Assembly (NCBI GenBank): GCA_002293455.1
Contig: DBDH01000099.1
Coordinates: 7,095-71,094 of the forward strand
Origin: Treponema sp. UBA937
GTDB taxonomy: Bacteria; Spirochaetota; Spirochaetia; Treponematales; Breznakiellaceae
Length of the DNA: 64,000 bases
Direction of reading: 5' to 3'
Position 1 is the stretch's first letter, and each line of letters opens with the position of its first letter. Shown here piece by piece: positions 49,509 through 59,291 of the stretch. The translations under genes and the position numbers were made by a program. The notes below the pieces were generated by a model. The model searched no databases. It was not told the DNA's origin and saw only the letters and a program-made list of their open reading frames with translations.

Positions 49509-52031
49509 ATGCGCCGACTGTTAATCGTAATTGTTTTAATTGAAATCTTCGCGGGTTTTGTTTTTACAGCAGATGTATCCGCCCAGCAGCAAGCTGATTG
49601 GTACCAGGGAAAGCCGATAAGGGATATTACTTTCGATGGACTCAGACATGTTGATGTAAAAGAATTGGAATCCGTAACCGATCCTTACATCGGCAGGCTG
49701 TTTAACGACGATGTCTTTCTTGAATTGCAAAGCAAAATTTATGCTTTGGAATATTTTGATCTTATTTCTCCCAGCGCGGTCCCCTCCGATAACCGGGGCA
49801 GCGAGGTAATTATACGGTTTTCCGTTACCGAAAGGCCTATTATTTCGCAAATATCTTTTGTGGGAAACAGCAATATCCGAAACAGCCAGTTACTGGATAT
49901 CGTGTCTCTCAAAGTCAACGATGTATCCAACCAAATGAAAACAGCGGTTGATGAGTTGGCTATTCAAAACAAGTATCAGGAAGAAGGATTTCCGGATGCA
50001 AGCGTCCGCTCGGAATTCAAACAAAATAATAACGGCACTATTACCCTCATTTTTTATATAAACGAAGGCGAAAAAATCAGCATTGAAAGGATACGTTTTG
50101 AGGGAAATACGGTTTTTACCGAAAGAATTCTTAAAAACCAGATGAGTCTTAAAGAACGGGGATTGCTTGCCGTCTTTCAAGACGGAGCCTTTCAGGAGTT
50201 AAAACTTACCGCCGACCGGGCTGCCGTAACTCAGTATTATCATGACAGAGGCTATATCGACGCGGCGGTAACCGACGTTATCCAGGATGTGCGGAAAAAC
50301 GAAAACGGTGAAAATATGATGACGCTGACATTCAGAATCTATGAAGGCCGCATCTATCGATTTACCGGCGTAACCTTTGAAGGTAATGTGATTTTCTCCG
50401 GAGAACAGCTTTCTTCCCATGTTTCATCCAAGCCGGGAAGTGTGGTAAATGCCCGGCAGATTGAAGCTGACCTCCAGGCGGTGGCGAATATTTATTACGA
50501 AAACGGCTATATCTTTAATACTATTGCCAGGGAAGAAATCAAGAATTCCGATGAGGGAACAATCGGATATCATATTATGATTGTTGAAAGAAGCCGGGCG
50601 TACATAGAAAGCATTACAGTCGTAGGCAATGAAAAAACCAAAGATGAGGTAATCCTTCGGGAATTTGATCTTGAACCCGGCGATGTTTTTTCCAGAACAA
50701 AGGTTATGGACGGACTCCGAAACCTGTATAATCTTCAATTTTTCTCGATAATTGTTCCGGAAACTCCCGAAGGCAGTGTGGACAATTTGATGAACCTTGT
50801 CATCAATGTTGAAGAACAGCCCACCACGGATTTAAGTTTCGGTTTAACCTTTTCGGGAATTTCCGATCCCGATACCTTTCCTATTTCTCTTGCGCTGAAA
50901 TTCAATGACAGGAATTTTCTGGGATACGGAAACACCCTCGGCGCCGAGTTAAACCTTTCCCCTTCCAATCAGACGGTTTCGGTAAATTATACCCAGCGGT
51001 GGATTTTCGGTCTGCCTTTATCCGGAGGCTTTGATCTTACCGTAGGCCGCCAAACACGCAAAGGTTACATCGATAATTTAGCTCCTTTTTTTAATGGCAA
51101 TGAAGATTTTGCTTTTCCGGACGGCCCCTGGAACAGCTACGACGAGTACGAAGATTACGGCGGCGCTCCGCCTGATGCCTATTTGATGGATTATACCCAA
51201 TGGCAGATCAGCCTCGGTTTTAACACGGGATACCGGTGGATATTCCGTCCCGGAATTCTTGCCCTGAACGGCGGCATCCGGATTGGTATTGTCAGAAACG
51301 ATTACGAAGCGGATTTATACCGTCCCTTTGATCCTGTACTACGGGATAGAAATAATCAGTGGACCCCGGATAATTCGATTTCTCTGAGCCTTTCGTTGGA
51401 TAACCGGGATATTTTCTACGATCCTTCCAACGGTTATTATTTTTCGCAGAGGCTTGGTTTCTACGGCATTATTCCGCAGGAACGTGAACATTATATGCGC
51501 AGCGATACCAAGGCGGAATATTTTCTTACGCTCTTTAACCTTCCTATTACCGATAAATTTGCTTTTAAAGGAGTATTCGGCATTCATACCGGGGTGTCGT
51601 TCCTCTTTCCTTCACTCGGTTATCCTTTGGAAATTGAGTCGCCGAACAAACTGTATATTGACGGCATGTTTAATGCCCGCGGCTGGAGCGATGACCGTTT
51701 AACCCGCGGTCTTGCTTTATGGGAAAATTGGGCGGAAATCCGCTTCCCCATTGTTCCGGGGATTTTAGCACTGGATACCTTCTTTGACATGGCGGCGGTT
51801 TCTCTTACTCCGGGGGATTTCTTTACCAATTTTTCCGCCGAACAGATGCGCTTCTCTTTTGGAATCGGAGCTCGTTTTTCCATAGCGCAGTTCCCTTTCA
51901 GACTTATGCTTGCGAAACGCTTCAAAATTGTTGACGGGCAGGTTGAATGGCAAACCGGAAATATTAACCCAAGCGGCAAAAACCGTGATGGAATGGATCT
52001 TTTTATATCATTTACAATGTCCACATATTAA
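49509..52031 (+). CDS. bamA: Outer-membrane protein assembly factor BamA
   Basis: A 840-residue Omp85 protein. The signal peptide (RRLLIVIVLIEIFAGFVFTA) is followed by about five POTRA domains (35-440; e.g. IRDITFDGLRHVD, ISFVGNSNIRNSQLLD, IRFEGNTVFTERIL, VTFEGNVIFSGEQL, ITVVGNEKTKDEV). A 16-strand barrel comes next, with the loop-6 motif ARGW (consensus VRGF/Y) in FNARGWSDDR. The C-terminus ends in STY. It inserts beta-barrel proteins. Start: ATG 49509 with GAGGAG 5 nt upstream; 49488 is the upstream alternative. It is the core of the envelope-assembly cluster. Confidence 0.95.
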   Translation: MRRLLIVIVLIEIFAGFVFTADVSAQQQADWYQGKPIRDITFDGLRHVDVKELESVTDPYIGRLFNDDVFLELQSKIYALEYFDLISPSAVPSDNRGSEVIIRFSVTERPIISQISFVGNSNIRNSQLLDIVSLKVNDVSNQMKTAVDELAIQNKYQEEGFPDASVRSEFKQNNNGTITLIFYINEGEKISIERIRFEGNTVFTERILKNQMSLKERGLLAVFQDGAFQELKLTADRAAVTQYYHDRGYIDAAVTDVIQDVRKNENGENMMTLTFRIYEGRIYRFTGVTFEGNVIFSGEQLSSHVSSKPGSVVNARQIEADLQAVANIYYENGYIFNTIAREEIKNSDEGTIGYHIMIVERSRAYIESITVVGNEKTKDEVILREFDLEPGDVFSRTKVMDGLRNLYNLQFFSIIVPETPEGSVDNLMNLVINVEEQPTTDLSFGLTFSGISDPDTFPISLALKFNDRNFLGYGNTLGAELNLSPSNQTVSVNYTQRWIFGLPLSGGFDLTVGRQTRKGYIDNLAPFFNGNEDFAFPDGPWNSYDEYEDYGGAPPDAYLMDYTQWQISLGFNTGYRWIFRPGILALNGGIRIGIVRNDYEADLYRPFDPVLRDRNNQWTPDNSISLSLSLDNRDIFYDPSNGYYFSQRLGFYGIIPQEREHYMRSDTKAEYFLTLFNLPITDKFAFKGVFGIHTGVSFLFPSLGYPLEIESPNKLYIDGMFNARGWSDDRLTRGLALWENWAEIRFPIVPGILALDTFFDMAAVSLTPGDFFTNFSAEQMRFSFGIGARFSIAQFPFRLMLAKRFKIVDGQVEWQTGNINPSGKNRDGMDLFISFTMSTY

Positions 52032-52046
52032 TTTAGGATGATAAGG

Positions 52047-52583
52047 ATGAAAACGAAACGGATTATTATATTTTTAGTATTATTGATTTGCGGTTTTTTT
52101 TCATTGGGAGCCCAGCAAATAACAAAATTTGCGCTTGTGGATTTATCCAGGGTATATACTTCCTTTTTCAGGGATTCGAGGCCCGTAAGGGAATTTGAAG
52201 CAAGAAGCGCGCGCGTGCAGGTTGAAATCAATAAAATGAACGATGAAATCGTGACGCTGAAAAGTCAGCTTTTGGACGCTCAAATCCAGGATGATAATGC
52301 CAGAGTCCTTCGGCTGGAAAATGATATTTTTAGAAAATCCGAATTCCTGCAGCAGTACTATCAAACTAAAACGGAAGAGCTGGAAATGCAGAAAAAAACG
52401 CTTCTTTCTTCCAATGATTTTTTACAGCAAGTATATGATGAGATAAGAATTATTGCCGAAAGCGAAGGTTACAGTATGGTGTTAAGCCTGAAAGATAATG
52501 AGGAGATTCTCTGGTACAGTCCGACGGTCGATATTACCGAAACCATCATTCAAAATCTGGTAAGTAAAGCCGGCAGCCGGTAA
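52047..52583 (+). CDS. skp: OmpH/Skp-family periplasmic chaperone
   Basis: 178 residues. Signal peptide (KRIIIFLVLLICGFFSLGAQ), then a small beta-strand body (ITKFALVDLSRVYTSFF) and a long coiled coil (about 50-130, EINKMNDEIVTLKSQLLDAQ...). It ends with the return strands (YSMVLSLKDNEEILWYSPTVDIT). This matches the tentacle-shaped Skp that carries unfolded barrel proteins to BamA, which is encoded 15 bp upstream. The start is most likely 52047; ATG 52038 directly abuts the AGG and lacks room. Confidence 0.9.
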   Translation: MKTKRIIIFLVLLICGFFSLGAQQITKFALVDLSRVYTSFFRDSRPVREFEARSARVQVEINKMNDEIVTLKSQLLDAQIQDDNARVLRLENDIFRKSEFLQQYYQTKTEELEMQKKTLLSSNDFLQQVYDEIRIIAESEGYSMVLSLKDNEEILWYSPTVDITETIIQNLVSKAGSR

Positions 52584-52619
52584 TAGGGGGGCTTTACGAG
52601 TTCCTCAGAATCCAAACCC

Positions 52620-55277
52620 ATGATGGAGCAATACCGCCGGATAAAAAGGGACCATCAGGGAGAAGTGCTGTTTTTTCGTTTGGGCGATTTCTATGAAATG
52701 TTCGCGGAAGACGCTCTGGAAATATCGGCGCTTTTAAATCTTACATTGACGAACCGCCAGGGACTTCCCATGTGCGGCGTTCCTTATCATGCCGCCCGTT
52801 CTTACATTGCCCGTCTTTTAAAGTACGGGAAAAAAATAGCCGTCTGCGAACAGGTTTCGGAACCGGGCAAGGGCAGGGGGATTGTTGACCGGAAAGTCAT
52901 CGAAATAATTACTCCGGGAACAACAGTTGATGAAGATTATCTTGAAAAAGGAAATTTCAATTATCTTGCGGCTCTTTCCGTCTATAAAAGTTTTTTTTCT
53001 TTCGCCTATATCGATCTTTCTACGGGAGATTTCAGAACCAGTTCTTTTCCCATTGAAAACGGTCTTGAACATTTCAGGCAGGAACTTGAACGGCTTGATG
53101 TAAAAGAAATGATCGTCCAGGAATCTATTCTGGAAGAATATGCGTCGATAGCGGAAACTATTTTTAACAGAACAGAACTCACCGTGAGCCGCTGGGCCGA
53201 TTGGCTTTTTGATTTTGAACGGAGCAGGGAAAGGCTTCTCCGGCAATTCGGAACAGCCAGTCTAAAAGCGTTCGGCATTGCGGATGACGCTCCCGAAATC
53301 GTATCCGCCGGCGCGCTTTTGGATTATATCGATACTACCGCGCAAAGCGTTCTGCCCCATATTCAAACGATTTCGGTTTATAATGATGATGAATATATCA
53401 GCATAGACGAATCATCCCAAAGAAACCTTGAACTTATCCGCAATCTTCGCGACGGAGACGTACGCTATTCCTTGCTTGAGGTGATGGATGAAACAAAAAC
53501 CGCCATGGGCCGCCGCCTGCTTAAATGGCGGATTCTGCATCCTTTGCGGAACATCGACGCTGTCGAAAAGAGGCTTTCCAATGTGGAAACGATTTACCGG
53601 GATCAAAGCCGTTTGAATTCGTTCCGCGTAATTTTGGCAAAAACTCCCGACCTTGAAAGGCTTTGTTCCCGGCTTGCTATGGATAAAGCCCACGGCAAAG
53701 ATATGATTTCCATCCGGAACAGCCTTGTTTCCTTTCAGGAGATACATGAACTTTCCTCTGTGCTGCATCTTTATTTTGAGAAGGGCGGAAATTTTGCGGA
53801 AGATACGTTTCATCGTCTTATGGATCTTAAAGAACTGCTTGAACGCGGATTAATTGATGAGCCGTCCATCTTGTTAACCGAAGGCAATTTAATCCGGGAA
53901 GGATTCAGTAATGAGCTCGATACGCTGCGCCTGCTTCGGGATGAAGGCAGAAATCTTCTGGAAGCCTATCTTGAGGAAGAACGGGAACTTACCGGCATCC
54001 AAACTTTAAAAATCCGCTACAACCGTTTGATCGGCTATTTTTTTGAAGTAAGCAAAACGCATCTTTCAAAAGTTCCGTCTCATTTTATCCGGCGGCAGGG
54101 AATCGCGGGCGGAGAAAGATACAGTACCGACCGTTTGGCGGCATTGGAATCGGACATTAACGGAGCTCATGACAAGGTTGTAGAACTTGAAAAGAAACTG
54201 TTTCTTGAAATGCGGGAAACCGCCAAAAAACTCGGTGCCGAGCTTACCGCCGCTGCCGGAAGAATCGCCGAAATTGATGTGTCCCAGTCTTTGGCGCGCG
54301 CCGCCGTTATTCACGGATGGATAAAACCGGAGCTGAGCGAAGAAAACAGTATCGCAATCGATGAGGGAAGGCATCCCGTGGTGGAAGCCCACCTTGGACG
54401 CGGGGAGTTTGTTCCGAATAAGGTTTCCCTTGACGGCGGCGGCATTTCTTTTGCCCTTATCACCGGTCCTAATATGGCCGGAAAATCCACCTACCTGAGG
54501 CAGGCGGCCTTAATCGTTATTATGGCGCAGGCGGGGAGTTTTATTCCCGCAAAAGAAGCGGTCATCGGGATTGTGGACCGGATTTATTGCAGGGTAGGGG
54601 CGTCTGATAATCTTGCCAGGGGAGAATCGACCTTTCTTGTTGAAATGAATGAAACCGCTCACATTCTGCATACGGCGACGAAGCGGAGCCTTGTCATCAT
54701 GGATGAAGTGGGGCGGGGTACCGGAACAAATGACGGGCTTTCTATTGCGTGGGCAATCTGCGAAGAACTCCTGGAACACATTCAATGCCGGACGCTTTTC
54801 GCGACCCATTATCATGAATTGTCCATGATACGGCATCCCAAGATGGCGAACCGTTCCATGGAAGTGCTTGACCGTGACGGAGAAATTATCTTCCTCCGAA
54901 AACTTGCCGAAGGCGCCGCGGAAGAATCCTACGGACTGCATGTGGCAAAGCTGGCCGGTATTCCCGAAAGGGTTTTGGAAAAAGCCGAAAGAATTATGGC
55001 GAGGCTGACATTGAACGGGGCAAAAATGAACAACAATGATGATGATTCTGTCCCGGTTCAATCCGTAAAAGTCTTGCCGGCGGCGGCAAAGCTTTCCCCT
55101 CATGAACAAATGATTATTGATGATATTACCGCAATCGATCCCGACAGGCTTATGCCGGTGGAAGCCTTAAACAAAATTCATGTCTGGAACAAGATAATCA
55201 AAGACGGGAGTGTTCCGGTAAAAAAACGGAGACAGAAACCGGAAGAAGCGGAACAAAGTCCGTCCTTGTTTGATTGA
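52620..55277 (+). CDS. mutS: DNA mismatch repair protein MutS
   Basis: 885 residues. The mismatch-recognition motif (FFRLGDFYEMF) and domain I are followed by clamp and lever helices, then the ATPase with Walker A GPNMAGKSTYLRQ and Walker B VIMDEVGRGTGTNDG. The dimerising tail ends in EQSPSLFD. The start at 52620 has no ribosome site. A good AGGGGGG (52585-52591) stands 4 nt before an in-frame ACG (52596), which would add SSSESKP, typical of the family's extra N-terminal residues. The start is thus uncertain. It follows skp by 36 bp. Confidence 0.95.
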   Translation: MMEQYRRIKRDHQGEVLFFRLGDFYEMFAEDALEISALLNLTLTNRQGLPMCGVPYHAARSYIARLLKYGKKIAVCEQVSEPGKGRGIVDRKVIEIITPGTTVDEDYLEKGNFNYLAALSVYKSFFSFAYIDLSTGDFRTSSFPIENGLEHFRQELERLDVKEMIVQESILEEYASIAETIFNRTELTVSRWADWLFDFERSRERLLRQFGTASLKAFGIADDAPEIVSAGALLDYIDTTAQSVLPHIQTISVYNDDEYISIDESSQRNLELIRNLRDGDVRYSLLEVMDETKTAMGRRLLKWRILHPLRNIDAVEKRLSNVETIYRDQSRLNSFRVILAKTPDLERLCSRLAMDKAHGKDMISIRNSLVSFQEIHELSSVLHLYFEKGGNFAEDTFHRLMDLKELLERGLIDEPSILLTEGNLIREGFSNELDTLRLLRDEGRNLLEAYLEEERELTGIQTLKIRYNRLIGYFFEVSKTHLSKVPSHFIRRQGIAGGERYSTDRLAALESDINGAHDKVVELEKKLFLEMRETAKKLGAELTAAAGRIAEIDVSQSLARAAVIHGWIKPELSEENSIAIDEGRHPVVEAHLGRGEFVPNKVSLDGGGISFALITGPNMAGKSTYLRQAALIVIMAQAGSFIPAKEAVIGIVDRIYCRVGASDNLARGESTFLVEMNETAHILHTATKRSLVIMDEVGRGTGTNDGLSIAWAICEELLEHIQCRTLFATHYHELSMIRHPKMANRSMEVLDRDGEIIFLRKLAEGAAEESYGLHVAKLAGIPERVLEKAERIMARLTLNGAKMNNNDDDSVPVQSVKVLPAAAKLSPHEQMIIDDITAIDPDRLMPVEALNKIHVWNKIIKDGSVPVKKRRQKPEEAEQSPSLFD

Positions 55278-55284
55278 TTAATTG

Positions 55285-55299
55285 AAAACGCCGCGTTTT
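55285..55299 (+). terminator. Weak candidate terminator after mutS
   Basis: AAAACGC-C-GCGTTTT followed by one further T: a 7-bp stem with a one-base loop. It lies 8 bp after the mutS stop. The short loop makes it doubtful. Confidence 0.3.
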
Positions 55300-55346
55300 T
55301 ATAAGATAAACACAAGCAGTATCGTTCTTGGTGCCATCTATATCAT

Positions 55347-56060
55347 GTGAATATACATCACTTTTTTCGGGAAATGATTTTTCCCGGCGGCTGCGGAATC
55401 TGCGGGAACATGCTGGTTTCGGGAGAAGAAGCGTATTGGGGGCTCTGCGCGGTATGCAGGCAGAAACTGGATTATTCCCTTGAAGACCGGTGTTCAGTCT
55501 GCGGAAGGCCTCTTATCTCGGAAATCGATATATGTATGCATTGCAGGGATTCCGAAAGCGAAGGTACAAAATTTCTCGACGCGATGACGGCGTTATATCC
55601 CTACACCGGCATATACAGGCAGCTTTTGGCTTCGTATAAGTTCAAACAATACAAACAGCTTTCCCATTTCCTGGCGTCAAAACTTATCGAAACAGGGAGA
55701 GAACTCAGGATGAAATGCAAGGATACGCTGACCTGGGTTCCGGTTCCTCCGCGTCCCGGTAAGATTAAGCGCCGCGGCTGGGATCAAATTGATTATCTTG
55801 CTGAAAACATAAAAAAAGACAAGGATGTTTCTGTCAGCAAATGTCTCAAAAGGCTTAATTCCAGAGCACAGAAAACGTTGAACCGAAACGAACGGCTTTT
55901 AAATGTAAAAGAGCAGATTATCTGTCTGGAGAAAGCTCCGAAAAATGCCCTTGTTTTTGACGATGTCGTTACCACAGGCGCGACACTGGAAGCCTGCGCC
56001 GAAGCCTTAAAAAAAGCCGGTACAGAACAGGTATTCGCTGTCTGCCTGTTTTATGATTAG
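55347..56060 (+). CDS. comF: ComF-family phosphoribosyltransferase-like protein
   Basis: A 237-residue protein. The N-terminus has zinc-binding cysteine pairs (CGICG, CAVCR, CSVCG, CMHC), and the C-terminus has a phosphoribosyltransferase-type fold with VFDDVVTTGATLEACAEAL (PRPP loop) and VPVPPRPGKIKRRGWDQ. ComF proteins promote natural transformation in many bacteria, with the cysteines close to DNA-handling machinery. The GTG start at 55347 has a weak site; ATG 55374 is an alternative. Confidence 0.88.
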   Translation: MNIHHFFREMIFPGGCGICGNMLVSGEEAYWGLCAVCRQKLDYSLEDRCSVCGRPLISEIDICMHCRDSESEGTKFLDAMTALYPYTGIYRQLLASYKFKQYKQLSHFLASKLIETGRELRMKCKDTLTWVPVPPRPGKIKRRGWDQIDYLAENIKKDKDVSVSKCLKRLNSRAQKTLNRNERLLNVKEQIICLEKAPKNALVFDDVVTTGATLEACAEALKKAGTEQVFAVCLFYD

Positions 56061-56090
56061 TTGTATTGAATGTTAAAAAAACATTATACT
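56061..56090 (+). promoter_or_regulatory. Promoter of the YbaN-like gene
   Basis: TTGTAT (56061-56066) and TATACT (56085-56090) with an 18-bp spacer. The AAGGGT ribosome site and TTG start follow about 10-25 nt later. Confidence 0.5.
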
Positions 56091-56112
56091 TTTCTCATAA
56101 GGGTAAATCATT

Positions 56113-56529
56113 TTGAGTTTTAAAAAAATAGCGTTATTTTCCATCGGATGTTTGAGCATCGTTCTTGGGACCTTGGGCATTTTTCTTCCTGTATTGCCAA
56201 CAACTCCTCTTGTTTTGCTTGCGGGTATTTGTTTTTCGGCAAGTTCTCCCAAAATATATGCCCTTATCAAAAAAAGTACATTCTTTGGTTCCTACATCGA
56301 AAATTACCGGAATAAAACCGGCGTTCCTCTGCACGTAAAAATAAAATCTATCATTTCGATGTGGATACTTCTGGCTGTTTCAGCTTTTTTCATGAACAAG
56401 ACCTGGGCTTATATCGTTTTTCCGCTTATCGGAACATCGGTAACCATTCACATTCTCCTGCTTAGAACACAAAAAAGCGAAAAAAAACCAATCGGCGATC
56501 CCAAAAATATACGGCAAGAATTTCGGTAG
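56113..56529 (+). CDS. DUF454 / YbaN-family inner-membrane protein
   Basis: 138 residues. The family signature is GTLGIFLPVLPTTPLVLLAGICF, with two to four membrane segments, then SPKIYALIKKSTFFGSYIENYR and the second hydrophobic region (IISMWILLAVSAFFM, WAYIVFPLIGTSVTIHILLL). The role is unknown across the family. The start is TTG 56113 with AAGGGT upstream. It converges on the DHH phosphoesterase gene, 10 bp apart. Confidence 0.85.
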   Translation: MSFKKIALFSIGCLSIVLGTLGIFLPVLPTTPLVLLAGICFSASSPKIYALIKKSTFFGSYIENYRNKTGVPLHVKIKSIISMWILLAVSAFFMNKTWAYIVFPLIGTSVTIHILLLRTQKSEKKPIGDPKNIRQEFR

Positions 56530-56539
56530 TTTTTTCCGC

Positions 56540-57511
56540 TTAAGGCTTCATGATCTTTTCAAACGCGTTCAGAATGGCGGACTTTGCTTCTTCGATGGTG
56601 CCGGGGAAGTTCATTCCGGACGCGTTCTTATGACCGCCGCCGCCGAAAGAATATGCAATGCGCGAAACATCGACACTGTCGCGGGAACGCAGTCCTACGG
56701 AACAGTTTAACGGCGTCTCCTGTTTGATGATAACCATCGCTTCCACGCCGGCAACGGATTGCAGCAGTTGATAAAGGCTGTCGGAATCACGGTTTTCATA
56801 TTCGTAGCGCAGGTTGTCTTCATAGCTTTCCGTGCAGATGATCAATTGATTATCAAAATAGGATTCCGCGCTTGAGAGAATATTTCCCATCAAAATTCTG
56901 GAATCGAGGCTTTTTCCTCCGTACATGTTCAGGAACGTTTTTTTTGGATTGGCTCCCATGCTGATTAATCGCGCGGCACACGCAAACGTTTCCGCTCCGC
57001 GGTCGTCAATATGGCGAAAAAATCCTGTATCGGTACAAAGACCGAAAAAAAGGAGTTCCGCTTCTTCTTTTGTCGGAGTTTGACGCAAGGCATCAAAAAT
57101 CGAAAGAATCATATAGGTTACCGACGGAGCTTCAGGATCAAGATAGATGACATCTCCGTAAGGATTTCCGGAAGCATGATGATCGATTAACGCCGCCGGA
57201 AGTCCTTCGAGTAAAGGACCTAAATCGCCGGTCCTTTCCTTATTGGAACAGTCAAGAATAAGGACACGGGCACCGGTCCTTTCCGCTCCCGGCACCGTTT
57301 CAACAAAAAGGTCTTTATACGGCAATATCTCCGTCCGTTTAAAAGGCCCCGCCGAACAAGGAATCGCCGTTTTTCCTAAACGTTTCAGAAGAGAGGTCAT
57401 CACCAACTGGCTTGAAACGCAGTCGCCGTCGGGCTCTTTGTGCCCCGCGACAAGGAATTTTTTGCCGGAATTGATAAAATCGATTAATGTTTGGGGTACA
57501 AACTGGGACAT
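56540..57511 (-). CDS. nrnA: DHH/DHHA1 phosphoesterase, NrnA-like
   Basis: 323 residues. The DHH domain shows metal motifs in GHKEPDGDC, ILDCSNKERTGDL, IDHHASGNP and FGLCTDTGFFRH. The DHHA1 domain has GGGGHKNASGMNF. The family degrades short oligoribonucleotides and 3'-phosphoadenosine 5'-phosphate. AAGGA is 8 nt upstream of the ATG, which lies 12 bp after the M24 stop. Third in a tight operon with an M24 peptidase and a secreted protein. Confidence 0.88.
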   Translation of the reverse strand: MSQFVPQTLIDFINSGKKFLVAGHKEPDGDCVSSQLVMTSLLKRLGKTAIPCSAGPFKRTEILPYKDLFVETVPGAERTGARVLILDCSNKERTGDLGPLLEGLPAALIDHHASGNPYGDVIYLDPEAPSVTYMILSIFDALRQTPTKEEAELLFFGLCTDTGFFRHIDDRGAETFACAARLISMGANPKKTFLNMYGGKSLDSRILMGNILSSAESYFDNQLIICTESYEDNLRYEYENRDSDSLYQLLQSVAGVEAMVIIKQETPLNCSVGLRSRDSVDVSRIAYSFGGGGHKNASGMNFPGTIEEAKSAILNAFEKIMKP

Positions 57512-57523
57512 TTACAAGATCCT

Positions 57524-58708
57524 TTAAAAAACAGGGTTTGCTTCACACGTTAATATGGCGCGCTGCTTTTCTTTTCCGGAAATAACGGCCTTTCCGGCGG
57601 TAATATATACATCAATTTCGGTTCTCATGCCGAATTCGGGAAAATAGATGCCCGGTTCCAGGGAAAAACAGGAACCATCCAAAAGAAGCCGGGAATCCGG
57701 AAATTCGACCGAATCGATATTCACTCCCGAACCGTGGCATTCCGTGTCTATTCCGTGGCCGGTCCGGTGTTTTATTGCCTGTTCGTATCCAAGGTTGATG
57801 AGGATTTCCCGGCAATGCTTATCAACCGCCGCCCCTGTGGGCCTTCTTCCCGCGTCAAGTTCCGATTGAATAAACGCGAATGTTTCATCCCTGGCGGCGG
57901 CAAGGTTTTTGAACACGGCTTGTATGTTATTCGGAACATTGCTTCCGAAAAAACCAATCCAGGAAATATCGGCATATACCGATCCCGGGGCGCTTTCCTT
58001 TGCCCATACATCAAACTGGATAAGGTCTCCTTCCTGAATGAGGCTTCCCTTTCCGTCTAAATCGTAATGAGGATCGGCGGAATGAATGCCTGATCCCACG
58101 ATGGGCGGATGATCGGTAACAAGTCCGCGTTTTTTCATGCTCAGAAGCATCAGTTTCCGGAGATCACCTTCGTACAAAGGACTTTTTTGATGATAGGCTG
58201 ACCTGGCGGCGTTCCAAACTTCATCAATAATATCATACAACCCGGATGCCGCTCTCTCATGGCTTGCTATATCACCGTCAGATAACAAGCTTTTAAAGCG
58301 CTGAATGAGTCCTCCGGCCGATACCAGTGTGAGGCCCGTTTTTTCGAGGATAAAGGCCGTTCCCGCGTCCATCAATGAAATGATGGGAATTTCCTCCGAT
58401 ATGTGAACTCCCCAGCGTTTTCCGGCCAGGGGACGCAGTGCATCAATATAATCCCGAAGGTTCAAATAATAGACAAGTTTTCCGGGAAGCGTGTCGAGAT
58501 GATTTGATTCAATGTAAGGAACAATTTTTACAGGATCGCCGTAAGCAGGCACCGCGTAAAACCAGCGCCGGGAATTGGTCAAGCCCGAAGGAAGAGAAAG
58601 AATATCCTCCGACAGAGGATCCCTGTGTCTGAAACCGGAGAAAAGCCATCCGTCAAGTTTTTCCTGACGGACGGCGTTCTGAACACGCTCAAGATCAAAC
58701 GGAGGCAT
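57524..58708 (-). CDS. M24 metallopeptidase (Xaa-Pro aminopeptidase-like)
   Basis: 394 residues. A creatinase-type N-terminal domain (1-150) precedes the pita-bread domain. The five metal ligands appear in IQFDVWAK, VYADISWIG, HRTGHGI, FSLEPGIYF and MRTEIDVY. The protein is predicted cytosolic and removes N-terminal residues before proline; the specific peptide is unknown. Its start codon overlaps the upstream stop by one base (TAATG). Confidence 0.9.
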   Translation of the reverse strand: MPPFDLERVQNAVRQEKLDGWLFSGFRHRDPLSEDILSLPSGLTNSRRWFYAVPAYGDPVKIVPYIESNHLDTLPGKLVYYLNLRDYIDALRPLAGKRWGVHISEEIPIISLMDAGTAFILEKTGLTLVSAGGLIQRFKSLLSDGDIASHERAASGLYDIIDEVWNAARSAYHQKSPLYEGDLRKLMLLSMKKRGLVTDHPPIVGSGIHSADPHYDLDGKGSLIQEGDLIQFDVWAKESAPGSVYADISWIGFFGSNVPNNIQAVFKNLAAARDETFAFIQSELDAGRRPTGAAVDKHCREILINLGYEQAIKHRTGHGIDTECHGSGVNIDSVEFPDSRLLLDGSCFSLEPGIYFPEFGMRTEIDVYITAGKAVISGKEKQRAILTCEANPVF

Positions 58709-59157
58709 TAAAATTCCAGAATCATCGTTTCAACACCTTCAAAGCGGCTGTCAATATTGACGCCCAAAGGGATATTTCCCCATGTTTCGTGAGTCACTTC
58801 ATGGCGGACATAAAGCCGGAGATGGCTGAATTCACCATTCTGGTAAAAAACCGTAAGATAAGGCCATCTTTTTCCGGAATTCAGGTAAATAAGATCGGCT
58901 TTGCCTTCGGGTCCCGAAAACCATTCGAGAGGAATATAAGTTTCACCAAGGCTGCCTATCCCCTTTCTGTAAAAAACAACATAACCCATCCGATAAGGGT
59001 AAATCTTTTCGATGGGAATGTTCACATAAAACATATCAGATTCATGTTCAGGCGATATTCCGGAACTTCTTTCTGATCCGGCCTCCTGAGCAAAAACCGG
59101 AACAGCCGCGGCAAATAATAATACAATTAAAATAATAAAAATCCGGGATGTTTTCAT
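58708..59157 (-). CDS. Secreted hypothetical protein
   Basis: 149 residues. Signal peptide (IFIILIVLLFAAAVPVFAQ), then a short acidic region and a beta-rich domain (YVNIPIEKIYPYRMGYVVFY, then HLRLYVRHEVTHETWGNIPLG). It is periplasmic or surface-exposed. AAGGAGG lies 6 nt before the ATG. Operon partners are the M24 peptidase and nrnA. Family unknown, although similar small treponemal secreted proteins exist. Confidence 0.65.
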   Translation of the reverse strand: MKTSRIFIILIVLLFAAAVPVFAQEAGSERSSGISPEHESDMFYVNIPIEKIYPYRMGYVVFYRKGIGSLGETYIPLEWFSGPEGKADLIYLNSGKRWPYLTVFYQNGEFSHLRLYVRHEVTHETWGNIPLGVNIDSRFEGVETMILEF

Positions 59158-59291
59158 ATAAATCCTCCTTGAAAAACATGTTTCCCTGACAAAATCTGCA
59201 CTTCATTATTTTAATACATTAGAGCAATTTACGCCAGAGCAATTCTTAGGTATTTCGCTCGAATTTTGACACAGAGGTGAAATTACACAGA

